64,000 nucleotides of DNA, taken from NCBI GenBank assembly GCA_025765615.1, contig JAIVFJ010000012.1:512192-576191 (forward strand), in the 5' to 3' direction. How positions within the stretch are numbered: the stretch's first letter is position 1; each line of letters begins with the position of its first letter. The notes under the pieces were generated by a model, which was given only the letters and a program-made list of their open reading frames with translations, made no database searches and was not told where the DNA came from. The DNA comes from Zopfochytrium polystomum. Taxonomy: Eukaryota; Chytridiomycota; Chytridiomycetes; Chytridiales; Chytridiaceae. Positions 43,496 to 53,457 of this stretch are shown here, one piece after another. Position numbers and translations under genes: made by a program.

Positions 43496-44835
43496 ATGAT
43501 GTATAAGTTTGTATAAGTTTGTATAAGATTGTATAAGATTGTATAGAGATGTTTTATTGAAAACCTGTCGACACCATGGTTTAAGAAATTCTAATGTACA
43601 AATTGTTTCGACTTTGTACGATGTTTTGTTGTAAACTGATGCTTGTCAGTATTGTAATTATTATTTTTTTTTAAAAATCAAAAGTAAATAAAAATGATAA
43701 ATTGAACTTTTGATTTTTTTCTATACATAGAGACGATGAAGTTATACATTATAATAAAATAAATAAAGAAGACCATAAATAAGGTTGTACAAGAGTTAGA
43801 TTTCTTCAACTTAGAAAGTGAGAGAAAAAGAACTTATACAATGAGTCGATAAGAACTTATACAAGTCTTATACAATCTAATACATGGTCATAAATATATC
43901 ACAAAAAAGAATTTTTTTGTAAACATTTATCCACAAGGCATTCAAGAATAAATAATGAGGACTATAAAAATAACAAATTAAAATGTTTTGAAATTATTTT
44001 TGATATATTACAGTTGAGAAGTCTGTTCGACTGTTAGCAAAATGTTAGATTTAGATTCAGGGTAAAAAAAGGAAATAGCCCGAAACGTCTGTTCGACGGG
44101 TTCCTTTCGAAACAATGAAATCAAATAAGGAAATATTAGAGAAAAGCTAATGAAATGAATCATAAATTAGGAAGAAAATATTGGGAAAACCATGTGAAAG
44201 CGTGTGTAATATGACACAAATTAGGATAAAAATAATTGTGTGAAATAATATATTAAAACTTTTTTGAAAATATTTGATATATTATTTTTTTTGCGCGGGT
44301 TTGGTATAAATCAATTGACAAATGTATCTAACAAAGGAGGGGAAGAGCGTTTACGAGACGCTTGTTGAATTTCTTGAAGTTTCTCAGGATGTTTTACAGC
44401 ATAAACAATATTATGGAAACATCAACCACGTTTTTCTTTAAGTTCTTGAATTTTAGGAATGACATACAAGTAAAGTCGAACGAGATCACGCTGGGACAAA
44501 TGTCAATAGATGAAGTTAATTCAGGTGAGAGCATAAATACAATAAATGTATGAAGAAAAAGTTTTAAACAAGAGCGCACTGCGTAAGGAAAAGGACATTA
44601 TAATATTGAAGAATGTAAATGTCGACAGAAATACAACTTGATTATGTGTGTATAAAAAGTAAAACAACGATGAGAGATGAAAGAGAGGAATGGTCAAAAG
44701 CATGTGAAGAATGTTGTAGACGAACAGGGAAAAAGAAATGCGAGTATTAGGACTATTAACGGAGGCAGGTTACAAATTTGTACATGATAAGATAATAATT
44801 ATGAATATGATAATCAGAGAGAATTTACAGGATGT
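43496..44835. other. AT-rich decayed viral stretch
   Basis: No intact gene. 43501-43548 is a 10-bp tandem repeat (GTATAAGTTT and variants, five copies). Fragments before 44836 (EEWSKACEECCRRTGKKKC at about 44672, then LTEAGYKFVHDKIII) are probably the shifted N-terminus of the nuclease-like gene that follows. Confidence 0.55.
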
Positions 44836-45318
44836 GTGAGTCACATAGACATATATAATGAAGAAACAGGAAAAATGGAAACATCATGTGAATGTGGAGG
44901 GGATCAAAATGAAGTGAGATACAGACCAGACTTTCTATTACAAGGGGTAAGGAAAAGACATTATGTGATAGTGGAGGTAGATGAACAGCAGCATAACAAT
45001 GAAAAGCGATACACATATGAAACGGAGAAAGAGAGGATGTTACGAATAAGGAAGAAGCTGGACAAGCCTGTAGTATTCATAAGATATAACCCAGATCCAT
45101 TCAAAAAGGAATTACCCAGAACAAAAATAGAAAAGGTATTATTAAAAATGGTAAAGAAGAGTATGAAGCATGAGACAACAGAAGTTATATATATATGTTA
45201 TGGGAAGGAGTTCAACAGAAAATACATAGTAGAGTTTGAGGAGGCAAACACAATGAAATTACGAGAAAACAAGAAAAAGCCAATAATAAGGAAGGAGCAA
45301 TTGGTGGACACTTATTAA
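44836..45318 (+). CDS. PD-(D/E)XK nuclease-like protein, NCLDV type
   Basis: 160 codons. The core reads YRPDFLL, then HYVIVEVDEQQHNN, giving Asp and Glu-x-Asp in the arrangement of PD-(D/E)XK restriction-endonuclease-like folds. It continues with ETEKERMLRIRKKLDKPVVF and IRYNPDPFKK. This 'EVDE-QH....RM..I.....VFIRYNPD' family is widespread in giant viruses and algae; its role is unproven but presumably DNA cleavage. The start at 44836 is uncertain: homologous-looking sequence upstream (from about 44646) lies in other frames, so the gene has probably lost an N-terminal Cys-rich part. It converges with 45374-46246 over a shared terminator-like hairpin. Confidence 0.7.
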   Translation: MSHIDIYNEETGKMETSCECGGDQNEVRYRPDFLLQGVRKRHYVIVEVDEQQHNNEKRYTYETEKERMLRIRKKLDKPVVFIRYNPDPFKKELPRTKIEKVLLKMVKKSMKHETTEVIYICYGKEFNRKYIVEFEEANTMKLRENKKKPIIRKEQLVDTY

Positions 45319-45378
45319 AAAAAAATTGCTTACTCGAGCGTCCCCGCCTACCGGCTAACTCGTGAATTTTTTTTTAAT
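45314..45378. terminator. bidirectional terminator-like hairpin between convergent genes
   Basis: ATTAAAAAAAAATT (45314-45327) and AATTTTTTTTTAAT (45365-45378) are perfect 14-bp inverted repeats. The stop codons of both convergent genes lie inside the arms (TAA at 45316-45318; TAA on the minus strand at 45374-45376). Confidence 0.65.
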
Positions 45379-46246
45379 CACCATTATGTTCCTCCACGAA
45401 AACTTTCATTTCTTCTTTTGCTTTATTAACATCCATATTCTCAGGATTCCATTTCTCTTCCATTGGCTTTTCTACTAATTTTACTTCATAACCAGTTTCT
45501 TTTTTCACTGTTCTCTCCACTTCCAAGAGTTTTATCTTTTACACTATTCTTCTCAATTGTTAGTCCATCAAACATTAAAGTTCCTATTTCTAGATCCATT
45601 TCCTTGAACTTTTTATACATAACCATCAATATTTGATTTTCAATATCTTGTAAGACAAGTGATAAAAAACTTCCTTTTACATTTTCCTTTTCTTTTTCGA
45701 AACATCAGACATTTTAGTACTATATACCCAAGACAGTTTATCAACAAATCCATTTTCACCATTTCTTCCATATATTACATTCAACATTTTATCAATATCA
45801 TCGTTGTAACTGTAAAACTCAGAGTTATATAACATTTTTATTACCTTTTCTTTATCTAATCCATACTTATTTAAAACTTCTTCTCTATTCGTTACATAGT
45901 TCTTTAAGAATTCATTTTGGCCAAAATTTTCTTTCTTCATCAATTGATCTAACAGAACTGGATGACAGTTTTTAATATCAATGTCTATATACATACCATC
46001 CATAAGATAATGTCTTACTATTTTTGCCATGTCTTGATTGCCTTTGTCTGCATAAAGTCTTCCATATTTATCAGTATTTGCAAATGAATACTTAACTTTT
46101 ATCTCTCCCATTTTATTCACTTTGCATTTTCCCAAGTTATCATGTATACTTTTTGTTCTATCTTCTTCTGTATTAATTATCTTATTGCATTTCAACACTT
46201 GTTCAATCTTTTTAGTGTTCATTTTTTCTACTAATACTATATCCAT
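45374..46246 (-). pseudogene. virophage/NCLDV-type family-A-like DNA polymerase (TVpol-like), frameshifted
   Basis: ATG 46246 opens MDIVLVEKMNTKKIEQVLKC. Around residue 100 lies GRLYADKGNQDMAKIVRHYL then IDIDIKNCHPVLLDQLM, resembling palm motif A of TVpol-type polymerases ('DID..N.HP..L'). MLYNSEFYSY and VIYGRNGENG follow. After a shift near 45690, SFLSLVLQDIENQILMVMYK and IGTLMFDGLTIEK give a motif C-like DG, and after another shift ETGYEVKLVEKPMEEKW runs to the stop at 45374. Such polymerases occur in virophages, transpovirons and some giant viruses. The assignment is by motif only. At least two frameshifts. An AAATTGA motif at about 46297-46318 precedes the start. Confidence 0.6.
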
Positions 46247-46325
46247 TTTACTTTTATGCTTTAAAAAGTAAACAGAATATTTTTTCACTTTTTGAACGCG
46301 CGTCAATTTAAAATTATTTCAATTT

Positions 46326-47273
46326 CTACTCTTCCAAGGTCTCAGGGATGTGCAGAGACTGGGAGAGCATGTCTTGGATGGACTCATGGAGACCATCATG
46401 GTACAGCTCCATCAGAGCTGCATCATTGTATCCAGAGTCTCTGGCTAGTTGCTTGAATTGGTTGGTGTAGGCCACACAAGATTGCTTTCCTTGCTTGATA
46501 TGCTTGAGCTTGGATCTTGCTGTCCAAGATGCGTAGGGGTCACCAAAGGTAGCCTCCAGCCCCTCCCAGAGCTCTTGCAGGGTGGTGGGTGTGCTTGGGA
46601 GAGATCTGTACCATGATTGAGCTTGACCAGACAGGAGGGTGCTTGTGAAAAGAACCTTGACTTGCTCACTGGGAAATCTTGAAGGTTGGAGAAGGATGAC
46701 ATTCTCCACAGTGGCCATAAAGTTCCTGAGGTCTTTGGCTAGCCCAGTGAACTTGTCAGGGCTGGGAACCTTGGGCTCTCTTGCTTGGTTGGCTTGGGGC
46801 AGGGGAAGAGCTTGATGTTCTTGTTGGTGAAGTTGTTGTTGAAGTTGGTGTGTCTGTCTTGAAGGGGCTTGTAATTGGTCCATCAAGGCTTGGAAGGCAG
46901 TTGCATCAGGGAAGGTGTTGTTTGGGTCAGACATGATGGCAGGCAGTAGTAGGAGAGGGTGAAGTGAATTATGATGTCAGGAACAGGGCAGGACAGGACA
47001 AGGCAGACAAGGAACTGAGAGGAGTGATGATTGTATTGGAAACAATAATTCACTTGAGGGATGGGACAGGTCCCCCCATCCCCCTTTTATACCTTTTGAG
47101 AGTCTTCCTTGTCAAGTCTCAAAGAAAGTTCCAGAAAAAGCAATTAGTAATACAATGATACCAATGATACCAATGACAACAAGACAAGTCAGGAAAGCAA
47201 AGAAGGTTCCAGAAGGTTCCATGAAGGAATGTTCTAGAAGGTTCCAGAGGTTTCCAGAGGGTGATTCATAACA
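46326..47273 (-). mobile_element. gypsy fragment (5' LTR and part of gag)
   Basis: A 299-bp LTR (46975-47273) and gag codons 1-202 (46934-46326), then an abrupt end. Compared with copies 1 and 2, the LTR lacks 54 bp of the GAA/TTC array (only eight units, 47202-47244) and gag lacks a Gln-rich segment after its residue 33. It sits exactly between the truncated PrimPol gene and the promoter of the TVpol-like gene, so it marks a rearrangement. Confidence 0.88.
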
Positions 47274-48503
47274 ATGCTGTTATCAGTCATTTCTTGTATT
47301 TTTCGTGCAACTTGGTCAGTATCCTTTGAGTTTATGTCTTCATTTATTAATATATTGTTTTGCTGATTAATAGTTAATGCTTGGTAAATGTTTGGTGCAT
47401 TTTCTCTGGTTATTTCATATTTCTCGTCTTGTGGATATTAAATGTACAGTTGTCACAGGACACTTCATAACCATGCTTCAAATCACAATTTGCTGTGAAT
47501 CTTATTTTCTTACATTTCTTGCTCAGTGCAGCATGTAATGCTAACAACAACCCATGGTGAATGTCATCAGCTTGCTTTGCAACTATAACATTGTTCTTTA
47601 TTTGAGGAACATCATGTACCAAGTTTACTTTGAACATTTCACTTAGCTTGTCCATCTCCTTTTTTAACTTTTGGTTTTTAGTTTTATTCTGTATTTTACT
47701 GAATAATTCAAAGTTATCTTCTTTCAGCCACATCAACAAAGTTCCCACCTTTACAATATTCGTGGATTTGCCTTTTTTCAAACTTGACCAGTCACTTTCA
47801 TGTAGTACTTCATTATATTTCTCGCTCTTTTTTGAATATTCCTTAAATAAATGTTCTCGTTCTGGATATCTTGTTAGAAAGTATCCTATTCTAATCCAAC
47901 TGTCTCTGTTATTCCATCTTTCCTCAGTTAGTCCATCTAATATTTCACAAAGTTCACTATTATCAAATTCACACTCATTTTCATTACCGTCTTCAGTTTC
48001 AGAGTCATTGTCTTCTTTTCGCTTTTTAAAGTCCATTCTTACTTTTTCCTTATTCCATATAACTTCTAATTTGCTGAGTTCATTTTCGGTCACAGATCTA
48101 ATTTCTTTGTCTACGTATACATCATAACCTTGTCCTTCAAATACAATTTGAGTTTCACCTTTAATATCAATGTGGAGCATATTGTTACTTGTTGATTTAG
48201 GAAATCTTTCGTCATACTTGAAATAAATGTGGTAGCCACCTCTAATTGTTTTGGTGACAAGTGTATTTATTTCTTCTATTTTACCCAGATGTTCTTCAAA
48301 CCATTTTTTTGCAGTGAATTCTTCATCTTTATTGTCAAGATCAACGACAACTGCATTACTTTTAATTCCACAAAAAATTCCAAAATTTTTATGAATATTT
48401 TTATTGAAATATTTTTGGTTCTATTTATTCTGAGTTCATTTTCATCATAGCCTTTATTACCATTATCTTTTGTTTTTATTTCAGTCAAGCCAAACTTTTC
48501 CAT
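47274..48503 (-). pseudogene. archaeo-eukaryotic primase (PrimPol), N-terminal half of a D5-like primase-helicase
   Basis: From ATG 48503 (MEKFGLTEIKTKDNGNKGYD), the frame shifts near 48390 to FGIFCGIKSNAVVVDLDNKD, whose DLD is the catalytic metal site of archaeo-eukaryotic primases. IRGGYHIYFKYDE (third motif) follows, then ILDGLTEERWNNRDSWIRIG and TNIVKVGTLLMWLKED, the PriCT_2 domain. The frame shifts again near 47432, continues YEITRENAPNIYQALTINQQ and is cut at 47274 by the gypsy LTR. Open sequence continues upstream of the ATG without another start. It lays down primers at viral forks. The partner half, the SF3 helicase, lies 4 kb away on the other strand (42036-43495). Confidence 0.8.
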
Positions 48504-48567
48504 GTTCTCGAATTGTCCCAAAATTGGTTTTCCAGTCTTTGCTCGTTTTATGTATAGGTAAAAAAAA

Positions 48568-48583
48568 AATTCAATTTTAAACG
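48568..48583. promoter_or_regulatory. AAAATTGAA-type promoter motif, divergent
   Basis: On the minus strand TAAAATTGAATTTTTT lies about 70 bp upstream of the PrimPol ATG and 45 bp from the divergent gene at 48626. AAAATTGA is the known early-promoter motif of Mimivirus; related copies precede other island genes. Confidence 0.5.
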
Positions 48584-48625
48584 CGTATTAAATTTAAAAC
48601 AAATTCTTCTCGCTTTATTGTAAGA

Positions 48626-49000
48626 ATGGATTCAAAATCCTTACAAGAACATGTAAAATCTTTGTCAAAGACTGAGCTAGTACGACTGTATCTCCTCGTT
48701 AACAGCGAATTTGAGCAACTTAAAAATGAAAATCCCAAAAATGTCAGCAATATTCTTTACGCTATCAAGCATCCTGAAAAAATGCGTGAAAAGGCTTTAA
48801 GGCGTTATTATCGCAAAAGGGATCAACAACAGTCTGACCAACATGTCCCACAACTCCCACAAATTCTCGACTGTTTCTTATTTCTTTGGCTGTTATCATC
48901 TCCTCTTCTATCTTCTTTTATTTTTTATTTAAAGATCTTCTTTACTCTTTCCCCCGCCCATTCCCGACATACCACCCAAAGTCACGTGACCTCGTCCTAA
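48626..49000 (+). CDS. small basic 'QLPQ-LDC' family protein
   Basis: ATG 48626, MDSKSLQEHVKSLSKTELVR, a helical N-terminus, then HPEKMREKALRRYYRKRDQQ and HVPQLPQILDC. The decayed paralogue at 467-645 stops one residue after LDC. Here a hydrophobic tail follows (LFLWLLSSPLLSSFIFYLKI), which may be real (a membrane anchor) or read-through after loss of the stop. Basic and Gln-rich, so possibly nucleic-acid or virion associated; no recognised domain. A hairpin module follows at 48981-49063. Confidence 0.6.
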   Translation: MDSKSLQEHVKSLSKTELVRLYLLVNSEFEQLKNENPKNVSNILYAIKHPEKMREKALRRYYRKRDQQQSDQHVPQLPQILDCFLFLWLLSSPLLSSFIFYLKIFFTLSPAHSRHTTQSHVTSS

Positions 49001-49063
49001 AAACCGCCATAAAAAAAAGCCCACAACACTGCTGGCTGCAGCGCTATGGGCTTTCTCTTATCT
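48981..49063. repeat. GTCACGTGAC + hairpin module, copy 1
   Basis: Palindrome GTCACGTGAC (48981-48990), then a stem AAAGCCCA (49016-49023) / TGGGCTTT (49047-49054) enclosing GCTGGCTGCAGC. Nearly identical over 83 bp to 55064-55145. It lies after gene ends in both places and looks like a transcript-end hairpin. It is preceded at 48953-48970 by the CCGCCCATTCCCGACA motif. Confidence 0.7.
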
Positions 49064-49118
49064 TCTCTCTTCTTACTCACTCATTTCCCTCGCCATTTAT
49101 CCTCGTATTCTTCTTTGG

Positions 49119-49336
49119 TCATGGCTCCTGGATATATCCTTGAATTTTCATATATTTATATATTCCTCTGTATTCCCACTTGTGTTTTCCTGTCTTTTTG
49201 TCATATGTCACTTGATACATCTCATTTTCTGATCCTAGTGTCTCCTTTCCCGGATCTCCTAGTTTCTTCTTTAATACTTCCTCTGATAACCCCTTCATCA
49301 TTCTCCACACTGGATCATCATCATCAAGTACCGTCT
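49119..49336 (-). pseudogene. 3' half of a viral-type gene interrupted by gypsy copy 2
   Basis: The minus-strand frame enters from the gypsy boundary and reads DDDDPVWRMMKGLSEEVLKK, TLGSENEMYQVTYDKKTGKH and KWEYRGIYKYMKIQGYIQEP to a stop at 49119. The 5' half lies at 54642-54968 across the element, with CGTCT duplicated at both edges. The end (a Tyr-rich 'KWEYRGIYKYMK') resembles C-terminal segments of small NCLDV proteins. Function unknown. Confidence 0.75.
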
Positions 49337-49689
49337 TGTCAGGAACAGGGCAGGACAGGGCAAGGCAGACAAGGAACTGAGAGGAGTGATGATTGTATTG
49401 GAAACAATAATTCACTTGAGGGATGGGACAGGTCCCCCATCCCCCTTTTATACCTTTTGAGAGTGTTCCTTGTCAAGACTCCAAGAAAGTTCCAGAAAGA
49501 GCAATTAGTAATACAATGATACCAATGATACCAATGACAACAAGACAAGTCAGGAAAGCAAAGAAGGTTCCAGAAGGTTCCACAAGGTTCCATGAAGGAA
49601 TGTTCTAGAAGGTTCCAGAAGGTTCCAGAAGGTTCCATGAAGGAATGTTCTAGAAGGTTCCAGAGGTTTCCAGAGGGTGATTCATAACA

Positions 49690-52600
49690 TCATCTCCCCC
49701 TTTTAGGCCTCTTCTGCAACTTGGTGGGGTACCTGGTCTTGAACTCGAGCAGAAGGTCTTGGCAGTGAGTGAGGTTTGACTCAGGCTCCCAGGTGTTGTC
49801 AGCATCTGAGTAACCTTTCCACTTAACAAGGAACTTGAGTGTTCTTCCAAACCACTTGGCATCCAAGATTTGTTCAACCTCAAATTCCTCTTCACCTTCT
49901 ACCTCAACTGGAGGAGGAGGAGGAACAACTCTGCCTGGAATGGAATTGGCCACAAACTTCTCTAAAAGGCTGACATGGAAAACTGGGTGGATCTTCATGG
50001 ATGCAGGGAGATCCAGCTTGAAGGTGACTGGATTGATTTGCTCCAAGATCTTGAAAGGACCCAACTTGAGGTTGTCTAGCTTGGGACTTGGTCTTTTGGT
50101 CTGCAAGTTCTTCCTCAGAAGACAAACTTGCTGACCCACAGCAAGGTCATGGTCCATTCTGTGAGTGTTGGCAAATCTTGAGGCATCTTCTTGGGCTTGC
50201 TTCAGGGTGGAGTCCAGGAAGGAGTTGATGATCTTGAGCTTATGTAAGTGTGAAGCCGCAGCAGGAGCTTGGACATTGGATAGGGTCTCTTGTCCCAGAA
50301 GATCTCCTCTTGGATTGAAGCCATAGGTTGCAAAGAAAGGAGATAGCTGGGTGCTTGAGTGGAGAGAATTGTTGAGAGCAAATTCTGCCAGTGGAAGGAG
50401 GGTGGGCCAATCATCTTGTTGATAGCTGACATAGCACCTCAAATACTGCTCCAGAGTCTGGTTTGTTCTTTCTGTTTGTCCATCAGTCTGAGGGTGGTAA
50501 GCAGTTGACAGTTGAGACTTGATTCCAAGGGCTGCTGTGAGTGCTTTCCAAAATTGAGATCTGAACTGTGGTCCTCTGTCACTGACGATTGACTGAGGCA
50601 GCCCATGGAGCCTGAATATGTGCTGCAAAAACAGGTCTGCTGTTCCTTGTGCATCTATATTCTCAGTGCAGGGGATGAAATGGGCCAACTTTGTCCTTCT
50701 GCAGATGACAACAAGGATAGAGTCAAATCCATGGGATGGGGGCAGTTTCACAATGAAGTCCATGGATATTGATGACCAAGGGCTGATGGCAATTGGGAGG
50801 GGCTCCAGAAGTCCATAGGGCTTGTGTCTGCTGGATTTGTTTCTTTGACAGGTTTCACAGCTGCTGACATAGTTCTTGATGTACTTCCTCATGCCTGGCC
50901 AGTAGAAGTCTCTGGAAACAAGCTCATATGTCTTGTGCTCTCCTGGGTGTCCAGCTGTTGCTGCATCATGCCTTGTCTTGAGTATCTCAAGTTTTTCCTC
51001 TTCTTGGCTGATTTGAATCTTGTGAGGCTTGGGGTCCTTGGAAATAGCATTGGCCCACACACTGTCAGGAAGCAATGAAAGGTGTGTCTTGGATGGTGGG
51101 GTGAAACCATCTCCCCCTTCAGGTGCAAGGTCTGTTCTTCTTGACAGGGCATCAGCCACAGTGTTAAGGTGGCCAGGAGAATAGCACAGCTTAAAGTCAT
51201 ACTCAGAGAGCAGTTCAGCCCACCTGGCATGCCTCTGCTTGAGCAACCTCCTTGCCCTGAAGAAGGTGAGGTTCTTGTGATCAGAATAGACAGAGATGCC
51301 TTTAGAACCAGCCAAGTAGTGTCTCCAGAATTTGAATGCTTCCACAATTGCAAGCAACTCCTTGTCATGGACTGTGTAGTTACACTCAGCACTGTTCAGC
51401 TTCCTGGAGTAATATGCCACTGGATGCAGAGGAGCAGAGGGGTCCTGAGAGCTTGGCTGGGACAGAACAGCGCCAAGGGCATAGTCTGAGGCATCAGTTT
51501 CCAAGGTGAAGGGAAGCAAGGGATCCACATGCTTAAGGAGTGGTGCACTTGTGGTTGCTGTCTTAAGAGCTAGCCAGGCTTGCTCTGCTGCTGGGGTCCA
51601 TTCAAACTTGGTGGTCTTCTTGGTGAGATCAGTGAGAGGCTTGGCTATGGCAGAATAGTTGGCAATGAAGGTTCTGTAGAAGTTGCAAAATCCAAGGAAG
51701 CTTTGAACATCCTTGATGGAATTTGGAGCCTTCCATTCAAGAATAGTTTGGATCTTGTCTGGTGCCATGGAGATCCCTTTGTCAGACACAATGAACCCCA
51801 AAAACTCAATGGAGGTCTTGTGGAATTCACACTTCTCCAGCTTTGCATAGAGGTGATGCTGTCTGAGTCTCTCCAAGACAGTCTTGACATGTCCCATATG
51901 GCTTGCAGTGTCAGATGAAAATACCAGGATATCATCCAGGTAGACAATGACAAAAAGGTCCAGAATATCCCTGAAGATGTCATTCATCATGCCTTGGAAA
52001 ATAGCTGGAGCATTGGTAAGTCCAAAGGGCATGACCAAGTACTCAAAGTGACCGTATTTGCATCTGAAGGCAGTCTTCCATTGATCCTGGGGCTTAATTC
52101 TGACCAAATTGTAGGCACCTCTGAGGTCAATCTTGGAAAATATCCTTGCATGGCTCAGTTTGTCCAGTAATTCAGAGATGAGAGGCAGTGGATAGCGGTT
52201 CTTGACTGTCATCTCATTGAGATCTCTGTAGTCCACACAGGGTCTCAGTCCCCCATCCTTCTTCTTGACAAAAAAGATGGGAGCTCCAGCTGGTGACTTG
52301 GAAGGTTGGATGAATCCCTTGTTCAGCATTTCTTCAATGTATTCTTGGAGGGCCTTGGCTTCTGGTGGAGAGAGGTGGTACAGTGGCTTGAAAGGTGGGC
52401 TGCAAGTTTCATCCTTGAGTGGGATTTCACAGTCATAAGGCCTCTGAGCTGGTAGCAGGTCTGACTTGGTCTTGGAAAACACATCAGCATAAGGGAGATA
52501 TTCTTTTGGTAGCTTGGATGCCAGCAAAAGGTCTGATGGGTCCAGGTTGTCGTGCTCCTCAGCAGTGGGGCTTGAATTCTTGACTGGGAACTGTGATTCT

Positions 52601-53457
52601 TGAATCTTTGACTGAGAGTTCTGCTCTTGGCAAAGACTGTGAGCTGTGGAACTTGAATCTTGAATGTGGACTGTGAACTGTGGTACTTGAATCTTTGACT
52701 GTGGGTTCTGTGAACAAGAGTCATGGCCATGACTGTGAGCTCTATGAGCTCTACTTGAATCTTGACTGTGAACTGTGAACTGTGGAACTTGAGTCTTGGC
52801 TGGCTGTGAATCTTGAATCAAGGGCTTGAGAGCATGAGACTTGGGGGCTTGACTTGAGTTTTGGGTGACTGTTCCGATTGGTGGAGGTTGGACTTGACCA
52901 GTGACCCAATCAATGGCAGGGTTCTGGGCTTGCAGCCATGGTAATCCCAGGATGACAGAGAATGTGGGTGAGCCAAGATCCAATACTTCCAGATTGACCA
53001 TGGATGGTGGAAAGTCTTGGATGTGGAGGTTTAGCTTGGTTTCATGGCTGATTTCCTTGAACAGAGCATGATTGGCAAAGTGAACCTTGAGGGGTGTGGA
53101 TTTCTTGATCGTAGGAATGGCACAAGACTTGGCAAGGGTGGCATCAATGATGTTGCAGGATGATCCAGAGTCTATAAGGGCCTTGGTTGTGATGGTTGAC
53201 TTGGGTGAGAGTTGAATCTTGACATCCATGGTGAGTTGGTGGGGCTTGGAATCTGAGGTGTTTGTGGTGCTGGTGGTGGTGATGAAACAGGGGCAGCTTG
53301 GAGGAGGGTCCAGGGAATTGCCCCTCAGTGAGCCTGGACCTGGGAGTTTGGGTGCTTCTTCCTTGGGCAGTCCTTGACAGCATGCTCCTTGGAGCCACAG
53401 TAAAAACACAGTCCCTGCTGGGCCCTCCTTGTTTTCTCCTCTTGGCTCAGAGGACCC
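49690..53457 (-). CDS. gypsy copy 2 Pol polyprotein with chromodomain
   Basis: The same 1,239-residue product as copy 1 counted from GTG 53409, with an open frame from 53457 and a TGA directly against the 3' LTR. Protease DSG, RT YLDD, RNase H, integrase H-H-C-C and D-D-E, and the chromodomain are all present. It overlaps gag in the -1 frame. The region TGTTTTTAC at the gag zinc-knuckle codons is a possible but non-canonical slip site. Confidence 0.95.
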   Translation of the reverse strand, partial: GSSEPRGENKEGPAGTVFLLWLQGACCQGLPKEEAPKLPGPGSLRGNSLDPPPSCPCFITTTSTTNTSDSKPHQLTMDVKIQLSPKSTITTKALIDSGSSCNIIDATLAKSCAIPTIKKSTPLKVHFANHALFKEISHETKLNLHIQDFPPSMVNLEVLDLGSPTFSVILGLPWLQAQNPAIDWVTGQVQPPPIGTVTQNSSQAPKSHALKPLIQDSQPAKTQVPQFTVHSQDSSRAHRAHSHGHDSCSQNPQSKIQVPQFTVHIQDSSSTAHSLCQEQNSQSKIQESQFPVKNSSPTAEEHDNLDPSDLLLASKLPKEYLPYADVFSKTKSDLLPAQRPYDCEIPLKDETCSPPFKPLYHLSPPEAKALQEYIEEMLNKGFIQPSKSPAGAPIFFVKKKDGGLRPCVDYRDLNEMTVKNRYPLPLISELLDKLSHARIFSKIDLRGAYNLVRIKPQDQWKTAFRCKYGHFEYLVMPFGLTNAPAIFQGMMNDIFRDILDLFVIVYLDDILVFSSDTASHMGHVKTVLERLRQHHLYAKLEKCEFHKTSIEFLGFIVSDKGISMAPDKIQTILEWKAPNSIKDVQSFLGFCNFYRTFIANYSAIAKPLTDLTKKTTKFEWTPAAEQAWLALKTATTSAPLLKHVDPLLPFTLETDASDYALGAVLSQPSSQDPSAPLHPVAYYSRKLNSAECNYTVHDKELLAIVEAFKFWRHYLAGSKGISVYSDHKNLTFFRARRLLKQRHARWAELLSEYDFKLCYSPGHLNTVADALSRRTDLAPEGGDGFTPPSKTHLSLLPDSVWANAISKDPKPHKIQISQEEEKLEILKTRHDAATAGHPGEHKTYELVSRDFYWPGMRKYIKNYVSSCETCQRNKSSRHKPYGLLEPLPIAISPWSSISMDFIVKLPPSHGFDSILVVICRRTKLAHFIPCTENIDAQGTADLFLQHIFRLHGLPQSIVSDRGPQFRSQFWKALTAALGIKSQLSTAYHPQTDGQTERTNQTLEQYLRCYVSYQQDDWPTLLPLAEFALNNSLHSSTQLSPFFATYGFNPRGDLLGQETLSNVQAPAAASHLHKLKIINSFLDSTLKQAQEDASRFANTHRMDHDLAVGQQVCLLRKNLQTKRPSPKLDNLKLGPFKILEQINPVTFKLDLPASMKIHPVFHVSLLEKFVANSIPGRVVPPPPPVEVEGEEEFEVEQILDAKWFGRTLKFLVKWKGYSDADNTWEPESNLTHCQDLLLEFKTRYPTKLQKRPKRGR

